Part shown: positions 34,677 to 41,354 of the stretch, one piece after another
Numbering within the stretch: the first letter of the stretch is position 1
Layout: each line of letters opens with the position of its first letter
Virus record (IMG/VR): IMGVR_UViG_3300030098_005194
Span: 1 to 64,000 of that record
Reading direction: 5' to 3' (one strand)
Source: a virus
Length of the DNA stretch: 64,000 nucleotides
The notes under the pieces: generated by a model
Database searches by the model: none
The model's input: only the letters and a program-made list of their open reading frames with translations
What the model was told of the DNA's origin: nothing
Translations under genes and position numbers: made by a program

Positions 34677-35284
34677 GTGACATATTAGCATTAGACATAG
34701 AAACCAGCAATTATTCGTGGGAAATAGGAGGTTGGAACAATCTCTCTCTTTTTGAGCCAACAGTGGTAGCAACTTGGGATGGAGAGAATGGAAACATATT
34801 CAGTAAAGAGGATTCCGTAACTGTTGAAAATATGAAAACACATGAGTTACATCCACAAATTTTAGGTGATTTTCTACAAGAACACATAGAAAAAGGGGGT
34901 AAAATTTTGGGTCACAATATAATTAGTTTTGACCTACCTGTGATAAGAGACGCTTTAGATTGTTGGGCAGCTAGAGATGTTCTGGGAAAAAGCGAGCAAA
35001 TTATTGACACTAAGATTCTTTTTAGGAAGGCTTCCTTCTCCTATGGAAAATTACTTTCTTCTCTATCTGAGCTTGCCAAACATAACTTAGGGCAAGAAAA
35101 AATGATGCAGAGCGAAGATGCTCCCATCGCTTGGAGAGAAGGAAGATATAACGAAGTGGCAGAATACTGTCTAAAAGATGCACAACTCACCTATGATTTG
35201 TATATGATGGGGCGTGAAAACTGCATGCTCAAATCCAGATGCAAAGAAACTGGTGACATAAAAGAAGTAGAATTGGAGTGGTAA
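34673..35284 (+). CDS. DEDDy 3'-5' exonuclease
   Basis: 203 residues, RNase H fold. ExoI ALDIETS (Asp 8, Glu 10), ExoII GHNIISFDLPVI (Asp 87) and ExoIII YCLKD (Tyr 165, Asp 169), the Y-x3-D of the DEDDy group. Stand-alone proofreading or repair nuclease, additional to the exonuclease inside the polymerase. Ends with a short Cys-containing tail. Confidence 0.88.
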   Translation: MSDILALDIETSNYSWEIGGWNNLSLFEPTVVATWDGENGNIFSKEDSVTVENMKTHELHPQILGDFLQEHIEKGGKILGHNIISFDLPVIRDALDCWAARDVLGKSEQIIDTKILFRKASFSYGKLLSSLSELAKHNLGQEKMMQSEDAPIAWREGRYNEVAEYCLKDAQLTYDLYMMGRENCMLKSRCKETGDIKEVELEW

Positions 35285-35286
35285 AA

Positions 35287-35454
35287 ATGGATATTACGGA
35301 AGAAATAAAATTGAAAAAAGGATTGCACGAACTTTTGGTCTTAGTCACTCAAGGTTCAGCTTTGAGCGACATACAAAGAAACGCATCGAGAATTGCTGTT
35401 GAGGTTGGATGGCCATTCTATCCGTGGGAGAAAAATGGAGATGAGGAAGAATGA
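35287..35454 (+). CDS. 55-residue protein, unknown
   Basis: ATG at 35287 two bases after the exonuclease stop; the TGA overlaps the chaperonin ATG. Two helices, a GWPFYPWE motif near the end and an acidic C-terminus. Too short for a family call, but packing supports coding. Confidence 0.6.
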   Translation: MDITEEIKLKKGLHELLVLVTQGSALSDIQRNASRIAVEVGWPFYPWEKNGDEEE

Positions 35455-36971
35455 GTGAGGAAAGAATAGACCCTCTACATAACAATATCAGAGCAGCTAG
35501 AGCGATAGTCAACACAGTTAGAACAACTCTTGGCCCAAGAGGTCGGGATAAGATGATGGTAGACGCTAGTGGGGACGCCATAATAACGAATGATGGTGCG
35601 ACTATTCTTAGAGAAATTGAGGCAGCACACCCTGCGGCTAAAATGATTATCGATATCAGTAAGACCCAAGAGAGTCTATGTTACGATGGGACTACCAGCA
35701 CAGTCGTTCTAGCGGGACAGATGTTAGCTGACTCAGAGAATCTCTTCAGCAAAGGAGTGCATCCTTCTTTAGTATGCGATGGCTATAACAAAGCAGCAAG
35801 AATGGCTGTTGAATATTTAGATGAGGTTCTCTCAAGAGACGCTGAAGAAGGAGATTTGGAAAAGGTAGCAGAAACTGCAATATCTGGAAAAACATTAGCA
35901 GCAGCTAAAGACATAGTTTCACAACTTTGTGTAGAAGCAGTAAAGATAGCAGGTGATGCTGATAGCGTCAAAGTATTGACATTCCCCGGAGGGGCATTGA
36001 CCGACTCGCATTTGTTCAAAGGTGTAGTTGTGAACAAGGATTACTCAATAGAAATAGAAGTGCCAAAAGAAACTAGAGTTCTACTGTGTATGAGTGGTTT
36101 AGAATATAATAAAGATGAAAGAATACAATTTAATGTAAGTAATATGGAAGACTATTCTAAGTTCAAGTCTCAATCTAAAAATAGAAAAGAGCAACACGAT
36201 TTAGCTAAGGCTATTGTGGAAAAATTACCAGAAGGAGGGGTTTTATTCACTAGGGACAATGTAGATGAAGCGATACTGGCATATCTACACAAACATAACA
36301 TAGGTGTAGTAAAAAGAAATCAAGAAAGCATAATGAGAGCCTTGTCTTCTGCTTTAGGCGCCAACATAGCTCATTCAGTACAAGATTTAGAAGATGCAGT
36401 AGATTGTCAAATAGTTAGAACCAAGCATAATGACATACACTATTTGTTTGTGCAGGGAGAGGTCGAGTCAAAGCAATCTACACTGATTGTTAGAGGTGCA
36501 AGTCATACGACTCTGGATGAAGTAGAGAGAGGTTTTGACGACGCCTTGGGGGTTGTCTCATTAGTCATGAATGGTGGTAAGGTTGTTTCTGGTGGTGGTT
36601 CTACATATGCAGCCATAGCTAGTCATTTGAGAACACAAGCTCCAAAGGTAGAAGGTATGGAACAAATGGCAGTGAATTCCTTTGCAGATACATTGGAAAT
36701 AATACCAGCTACAATAGGCGAGGTTGCTGGACACACGCCTTTGAATTGCATATTTGCTTTGAGACATGCTATATCAGAGGGCAAATTAACAATGGGCCCT
36801 GATGTAGAAAAAATAAATCAAATCGTAGATATGAATGATTTGGGCGTTATAGAACCAGCTCAATTAATCAGACAGTCTATACTAAGCGCCACAGAGGTAA
36901 CAACAGCGATACTCAAAATAGATGATATAGTTGTAAAAAGGGGCAATGGTGATGGGCAGACTCACGGATAA
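35451..36971 (+). CDS. Group II chaperonin (thermosome/CCT type)
   Basis: 506 residues, slightly shorter than cellular thermosome subunits. Signature segments: [42 protein letters not shown] (the G-D-G-T-T motif with Tyr 78 replacing the first Gly; Asp 79 kept), [13 protein letters not shown] and the C-terminal [11 protein letters not shown] ... [16 protein letters not shown]. Equatorial, intermediate and apical domains are all represented. It would fold viral or host proteins, perhaps the huge structural proteins encoded on the opposite strand. A viral thermosome is a known hallmark of magroviruses. Confidence 0.93.
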   Translation: MSEERIDPLHNNIRAARAIVNTVRTTLGPRGRDKMMVDASGDAIITNDGATILREIEAAHPAAKMIIDISKTQESLCYDGTTSTVVLAGQMLADSENLFSKGVHPSLVCDGYNKAARMAVEYLDEVLSRDAEEGDLEKVAETAISGKTLAAAKDIVSQLCVEAVKIAGDADSVKVLTFPGGALTDSHLFKGVVVNKDYSIEIEVPKETRVLLCMSGLEYNKDERIQFNVSNMEDYSKFKSQSKNRKEQHDLAKAIVEKLPEGGVLFTRDNVDEAILAYLHKHNIGVVKRNQESIMRALSSALGANIAHSVQDLEDAVDCQIVRTKHNDIHYLFVQGEVESKQSTLIVRGASHTTLDEVERGFDDALGVVSLVMNGGKVVSGGGSTYAAIASHLRTQAPKVEGMEQMAVNSFADTLEIIPATIGEVAGHTPLNCIFALRHAISEGKLTMGPDVEKINQIVDMNDLGVIEPAQLIRQSILSATEVTTAILKIDDIVVKRGNGDGQTHG

Positions 36972-37122
36972 ATTGAATGTGTCTTGTAGAAACTGCAATC
37001 ACAAACACATACCTCGTAGACTGACTGCTAGGTATCATGATGGATTTAGAAAAAGAATACATCTTTGGGAATGTAGGGAATGTAAACATATTTGGAAGGA
37101 TACTGCTTTTTTGAAGAGATGA
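36952..37122 (+). CDS. 56-residue zinc-ribbon protein
   Basis: ATG at 36952 inside the chaperonin end. CRNC (12-15) and CREC (41-44) with basic intervening sequence and a Trp-containing helix give an intact zinc ribbon. It is one of several such mini-proteins in the window. Confidence 0.65.
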   Translation: MGRLTDKLNVSCRNCNHKHIPRRLTARYHDGFRKRIHLWECRECKHIWKDTAFLKR

Positions 37123-37128
37123 TATTTT

Positions 37129-37911
37129 ATGAACGTCCTAAGTGTTTTTGATGGAATGTCTTGTGGACAAATTGCTCTAGAGAGAGCAGGTATCAATGTC
37201 AAAAATTATTTTGCATCTGAGATTGATAAGTACACTATTCAAATCGCTAAGAAAAACTACCCTGACACAATACATGTTGGTGACGTTACTAAGCTCAAGG
37301 GTTCAGACATACCTGTTGAGATAGACCTACTAATGGGAGGCTCTCCCTGTCAAGGATTTAGTTTTGCTCAAGGTGGTAAGGAGCTTAATTTTGACGACCC
37401 TAGAAGTAGATTGTTTTTTGAGTTTGTTAGATTATTGAAAGAATGTAAACCGAGGTATTTTTTATTGGAAAACGTGAAAATGAATCAAAAATCGCAGGAT
37501 ATAATAACGCGATTTCTAGATGTTGAACCTGTCAAAATCAATAGTGATGTATTTGTAGGGCAGAATAGAGAGCGTTTGTACTGGACTAATTTAGAAATAA
37601 AACCTCTCCCTAAAAGACCAGAATGGGATGGCCAATATTACCAATGGAGGAGGACTTATTTTAGAGAGAATAAATCAGGAGTTTGTCCATGTCTAACTGC
37701 TAATATGGGTACTGGAGGGCATAACGTACCTTTGAAATCAAAAAACTTAGCAGATAAATTAACACCAGTTGAGTGTGAAAGATTACAAACTATACCGGAA
37801 AATTATACTGAAGGTGTATCTAATACACAGAGGTATAAAATGATAGGAAACGGATGGACTGTTGATGTTATTGCACACATTCTTAGTGAGTTATGCTTAG
37901 ATAAAAAATAA
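37129..37911 (+). CDS. DNA cytosine-C5 methyltransferase
   Basis: 260 residues, a compact enzyme. Motif I SVFDGMSCGQIA (SAM site), motif IV GGSPCQGFSFA (catalytic Cys 74), motif VI LLENV, motif VIII QNRERLYW, motif IX/TRD end LTPVECERLQTIPENYT and motif X YKMIGNGWTVDVIAHI. The target-recognition domain is short. No restriction enzyme of matching type lies next to it, so it looks like an orphan methylase, either for protection against host restriction or for marking viral DNA. Start six bases after the preceding stop. Confidence 0.93.
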   Translation: MNVLSVFDGMSCGQIALERAGINVKNYFASEIDKYTIQIAKKNYPDTIHVGDVTKLKGSDIPVEIDLLMGGSPCQGFSFAQGGKELNFDDPRSRLFFEFVRLLKECKPRYFLLENVKMNQKSQDIITRFLDVEPVKINSDVFVGQNRERLYWTNLEIKPLPKRPEWDGQYYQWRRTYFRENKSGVCPCLTANMGTGGHNVPLKSKNLADKLTPVECERLQTIPENYTEGVSNTQRYKMIGNGWTVDVIAHILSELCLDKK

Positions 37912-37932
37912 TATAGTATTGACTTACTTAAT
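37910..37932 (+). repeat. 23-bp direct repeat, copy 1
   Basis: AATATAGTATTG followed by TTACTTA two bases later. Matches 20 of 23 positions with copy 2 at 38108. It starts at the end of the methyltransferase gene and could be a TATA-type promoter for the non-coding stretch behind it. Confidence 0.55.
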
Positions 37933-38135
37933 ATTTTCAGTGGTTTTTAGTTGCGTTTGGCCACTACACAGAATCAGGGGGGTTTCTACAGTAAAAAGCG
38001 GGATGTTTCTTTCGTTCCATTCTCAGTAGTGAGTGTATTTTTCCAATTTTCGTTTTGTATGCACTACCCGTTTTTCCCTCCCTAAGTATCTAAACAAGCA
38101 AAAAGAAAATATAGTATTGGTTTACTTATTACACC
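37912..38135. other. 224-bp gap between two direct repeats
   Basis: No credible open frame. Opens and closes with the 23-bp repeat. The interior has a short inverted pair (AGTGG near 37940, CCACT near 37963), a G6 run and T-rich, C-rich tracts. It may encode a small RNA or only carry regulatory sites. I see no tRNA. Confidence 0.4.
38108..38130 (+). promoter_or_regulatory. 23-bp direct repeat copy 2, candidate promoter
   Basis: AATATAGTATTG with TTACTTA following two bases later. The AT-rich box starts 28 bases before the ATG at 38136, the same spacing as the TATA boxes before 1318 and 22899, so it may drive a leaderless transcript. It lacks the AAGACTAGA element, suggesting a different promoter class. 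Confidence 0.5.
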
Positions 38136-38429
38136 ATGAGTTTGTTTCGGTGGTTTGCGCGTAAGTTAATGGGTATAATGGGTAATGTGTATGTATGGTT
38201 GGACAAACGGGTAGAATATACCAAAGAAGAAGTCAGCAGTGTACTCGGTTTGCCAATTGATGAGGACCTACAAATAAGCTCAAGATACGAATTATGCAGA
38301 CGTGTAGAAGATACCTTTGGGATACCAAAAGAGTCTTTTTGGAGTTTACATAGCACTCAGAAAATAAGGTTTGCAGTGCAACAAGCTAGAAATCTGCAAG
38401 CAAATAAGGGAGTTGTTGCTAGTGAGTAA
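38136..38429 (+). CDS. Small basic protein, unknown
   Basis: 97 residues. N-terminal amphipathic helix with Trp and Arg (about 1-26) that could touch membranes or nucleic acid, then a helical domain. No ribosome-binding site; start fits the upstream TATA-like repeat. Confidence 0.68.
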   Translation: MSLFRWFARKLMGIMGNVYVWLDKRVEYTKEEVSSVLGLPIDEDLQISSRYELCRRVEDTFGIPKESFWSLHSTQKIRFAVQQARNLQANKGVVASE

Positions 38430-38490
38430 CTACACTGTTGAAATGGATTTTACAATTTACTACAATCAAGGAGAGGAATACTATGTGTAA
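38422..38490 (+). CDS. Possible 22-codon peptide, GTG start
   Basis: GTG at 38422 overlapping the previous stop; contains a GGAGAGG that serves the next small gene. Could be a coupling peptide or chance. Confidence 0.25.
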   Translation: MSNYTVEMDFTIYYNQGEEYYV

Positions 38491-38569
38491 ACATCCAGAG
38501 TGCAAAAGCTGGACTAACCCGTTCACCAACCTGTGTTTTTACCACACTCTCTGGGGTGACGAGGAATGA
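38483..38569 (+). CDS. 28-residue Cys/His zinc-knuckle peptide
   Basis: ATG at 38483 with AAGGAGAGG upstream. The peptide has the spacing C-x2-H-x2-C at residues 2-8, with Cys 18 and His 21 in C-F-Y-H later, a plausible zinc knuckle. Its stop overlaps the next ATG. The good ribosome-binding site is the main support. Confidence 0.5.
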   Translation: MCKHPECKSWTNPFTNLCFYHTLWGDEE

Positions 38570-38637
38570 GCATCATATATGACCTGATGAAATCCTTGCT
38601 CATGATTAATATTGAAGATTTGGAGGAGATAGAATAG
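38566..38637 (+). CDS. 23-residue peptide, perhaps frameshifted gene start
   Basis: ATGA overlap with the preceding peptide gene. Hydrophobic helix then acidic end, stopping at TAG 38635-38637. In the -1 frame from 38634 to 38717 a further 27 codons with protein-like character (acidic, then FPRFWHWVATKV) run to a stop at the convergence point but have no start codon. The two parts may be one 50-residue gene split by a one-base shift, or a programmed -1 frameshift. Confidence 0.4.
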   Translation: MSIIYDLMKSLLMINIEDLEEIE

Positions 38638-38713
38638 ACTCTGATGATGACGTTGGCGGAGTTGAGTTTCCAAGATTCTGGCACTGGGTAGCTACCAAAG
38701 TGGGTCTTCTGCT

Positions 38714-39031
38714 CTAACAGTCCACAGCGTCAGTGAAGCCCTCTTGGGTCTTCAGATGCAGGTAGCACTGCTTCAGTAAGTTATACTGAGTCTTAGTGTT
38801 AGCAGTGTCCAATTCAAATTCGCCATTGAAACTACTGATTGCCGATGCGTCTTGCTCGTAGGCATCGTCACTGGCATACACCTTACCACGATATTTGACA
38901 TTGAATGACTTTACTTTATCACCATCCCCAGTGATATCTACCCTCTTATCCACACGGGCATCAACTATGACGCAATATGCGTAATCGCATGTTATTCCGA
39001 ACTCTGTCTCGTACTCTACCTTCAATGCCAT
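38714..39031 (-). CDS. Small conserved virion/tail-type protein
   Basis: 105 residues from an ATG with GGAGGAGAAGG upstream (a longer upstream frame lacks a better start). Beta-rich middle and C-terminal helix ending in EGFTDAVDC, a pattern I recall from short proteins near phage tail genes. Last gene of the minus-strand array; its stop overlaps the plus-strand stop at 38717 end to end. Confidence 0.6.
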   Translation of the reverse strand: MALKVEYETEFGITCDYAYCVIVDARVDKRVDITGDGDKVKSFNVKYRGKVYASDDAYEQDASAISSFNGEFELDTANTKTQYNLLKQCYLHLKTQEGFTDAVDC

Positions 39032-39071
39032 ACCTTCTCCTCCATATTTTTCTTTATTAAACATTTATCAC

Positions 39072-39677
39072 TTACGAGAATGTGTACTCTATATTTACAG
39101 AAGCAACAGCACTACCACCTGCGCTAGTGGCTGTGCAAGTAATAACCGTGTGCCATACATCACCTGCTGCTGGCATTAAAAATCCAGCCTTACTACCACC
39201 AAAAGTCAATCTAGCCTTTTCACCCACTCCATCATCAGTACCAGAGATAGCGAGAGAGTTTTGTGCTGTGCTTGCCGTCCCTATGATAGAAGCACTATTG
39301 CCGTTTGATAGGCTGTTGTTCTCACCTATGCTAACATCCCACTCAAATGTAGTACCAGCGGGCATACCACCAGCAGCAGAGGTGGTTAAGAAGCCACCAA
39401 ACTCCAAAGTTGCAGCGGATGCATTACCGGTGTACGCAGAAAGCACATCACTTGAGGCTATAGTAGCTTGATAAGCACCATTACTGAAACTGCTACCATC
39501 GTGGGCAAATGGTGAAGAAAATGGCTCAACTTCTGCTATATCAACGGCATCATTGTTACCGCTACCGGAGGAGGGGTCATAATCGAATATTCTCAAACCC
39601 GATGGTGCGGCTACAGTAGCATTTGCCGTTTTCAGTTGTTGTGCGACACCAGCGACACCTACCATTATCGAAGCCAT
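39072..39677 (-). CDS. Beta-rich structural protein, probably tail-associated
   Basis: 201 residues from the ATG at 39677; GGGTGATTGAG upstream. Hydrophobic start (MVGVAGVA), then Ser/Gly/Ala/Asn/Thr-rich beta sequence without Cys clusters, typical of phage fibre or decoration proteins. Follows the fibre gene by five bases. Exact role unknown. Confidence 0.65.
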   Translation of the reverse strand: MASIMVGVAGVAQQLKTANATVAAPSGLRIFDYDPSSGSGNNDAVDIAEVEPFSSPFAHDGSSFSNGAYQATIASSDVLSAYTGNASAATLEFGGFLTTSAAGGMPAGTTFEWDVSIGENNSLSNGNSASIIGTASTAQNSLAISGTDDGVGEKARLTFGGSKAGFLMPAAGDVWHTVITCTATSAGGSAVASVNIEYTFS

Positions 39678-39682
39678 CTCAA

Positions 39683-41329
39683 TCACCCAATGTATATCCA
39701 AGTGTTAGCAGCAACCGCCACATAGGTTCTAGCAGTCTCATCAGACATAGCAGCATGAGCAGTCCACCCTGATGCTATTGCGTTTGATGTACCAAGTGCG
39801 GGTGTTGCTGAACCACCTGTGTTGTTGATGATTGTGTATTGCTGACCCGACTCTGCTGTTGCAGGTAGAGTCAGTGTACCTGCCGTCCAGTAGACGTATG
39901 AGCCGGATTGAGCATCTGTGAGTGTTGTGTTGCCACTTACCGCCTTTACCTTAATCTTGAGAGCCTTGATTCCGTTTGAATCTCCCTTTATCCAAGTAAC
40001 CCCACCATCACCACTACCTATGATAATCTGGTCATCACCTGTTGCGACATCAACATCAAAGTTACCAATTACTAGATTGTTATCTCCCGTAGTGATATTA
40101 TCCCCTGCTTGATACCCAATGCAGATATTGCTATCAGCAGCACCGGACATATTCCCTCCCGCTATATAGCCAATTAGAGTGTTGTTGCCACCACTAGCAA
40201 TACCATCACCAGCCATAGAGCCGATAATTACGTTATAAGAGGCGTTGAGGCTTTTTCCAGCTTCTCTCCCAATAAATACGTTATTTGTACTACTGCTAGC
40301 AGTTGAGCCAGCATTGTAACCTACTGCTGTATTAGAACCCCCGCCGGTCAAAGCAGTTAGGGCACTCCACCCAACAGCAACATTTGCAGAAGCACCTGCT
40401 CCGTTATCTATAGTATATGCACCAATACATACGTTATCTTCTCCGTAAGTTATTGACTTGCCCGCATGATGGCCGATATATACTGCTTCATGTGAGTTAG
40501 TAACGCTTTTACCGGCTTCTGTTCCTATGGCTACGTTACTATGTCCAGAAGTCATACCAGCAGAAAATACATCTTTTCCTATTCCTATGTTATCTGTTGC
40601 ACTACTTAGTGTGCCGCCTTGAGGTGGGGCTGCACCATCCGGTGAAATTAGAATACTGTCTGTGAAGTTAGTGGTGTTGCTGATTACATCTGTTAAATCA
40701 TTGAGAGCAGAAGCACCACCACCTGCATTAGCATCGACATACGCCTTTATGTTTCCTTGAGTTGCCAATTTGGTATCTGATGTACCAAGGTTATCGTTAT
40801 CCTCTATCTCAGTGACCCTAGCCCCACTTCCAATCTGTAATCCTGAATCACTGATATTGAACCTAGCAGTTCCTCCTGTTTGGAAAGACTGCGTATCTGT
40901 GCCAAATGCGATTTTGTTGTTAGTGTCTCCTGAGTGAATTAAGTCACTAGCGAGTGTGACTGTTGAGAACGTCACATCGTCTGAGGTTCCAACAGCCTGA
41001 CCTATTGCTACATCATTTGCATTGACAGTCACACCAGTCCCTGCCCCTACTGCTAGGGTTCTAGTGGATGCGATAGTGCCTCCACCAGTCAGACCATTAC
41101 CAGCAGATATTGAAACGCCACTGTGGTCTATGTGTTCATTTGCCACGAAATCAGAGAAGCCATCATGGAAAGCACCACCTGATACTGCAACTGCTGTTCC
41201 ACCAAGAGTAATTGCATCAGCCTCTAACGTACCATCAACATCTACGTCCCCCGATATATCGAGGCTAGCTGCCGTTACACCTTCGACAACTACAAGCCCT
41301 TTTTTTACCTTAAAATCTTTCTCTGACAA
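39683..41329 (-). CDS. Tail fibre with YadA-head-like repeats
   Basis: 548 residues from a TTG (41329) with GGTGGT upstream. Residues 1-12 (DFKVKKGL) match the start of the neighbouring 850-residue protein. About residues 257-430 are a dozen or so ~14-residue repeats of the type N-V-A-I-G-x-x-A-G, as in YadA-like trimeric adhesin heads and marine phage fibres, so the chain is expected to trimerise. The C-terminal ~85 residues (TLTLPATAESGQQYTIINN...) look like a fibre-tip domain. Likely a receptor-binding side fibre. Confidence 0.82.
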   Translation of the reverse strand: MSEKDFKVKKGLVVVEGVTAASLDISGDVDVDGTLEADAITLGGTAVAVSGGAFHDGFSDFVANEHIDHSGVSISAGNGLTGGGTIASTRTLAVGAGTGVTVNANDVAIGQAVGTSDDVTFSTVTLASDLIHSGDTNNKIAFGTDTQSFQTGGTARFNISDSGLQIGSGARVTEIEDNDNLGTSDTKLATQGNIKAYVDANAGGGASALNDLTDVISNTTNFTDSILISPDGAAPPQGGTLSSATDNIGIGKDVFSAGMTSGHSNVAIGTEAGKSVTNSHEAVYIGHHAGKSITYGEDNVCIGAYTIDNGAGASANVAVGWSALTALTGGGSNTAVGYNAGSTASSSTNNVFIGREAGKSLNASYNVIIGSMAGDGIASGGNNTLIGYIAGGNMSGAADSNICIGYQAGDNITTGDNNLVIGNFDVDVATGDDQIIIGSGDGGVTWIKGDSNGIKALKIKVKAVSGNTTLTDAQSGSYVYWTAGTLTLPATAESGQQYTIINNTGGSATPALGTSNAIASGWTAHAAMSDETARTYVAVAANTWIYIG

Positions 41330-41354
41330 ATTACCACCATGATTTCACTTTCCA

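Noticed and set aside
37912-38135. tRNA gene in the 224-bp gap
   Set aside because: No acceptor stem with a matching T-arm can be drawn; only weak short inverted repeats are present.
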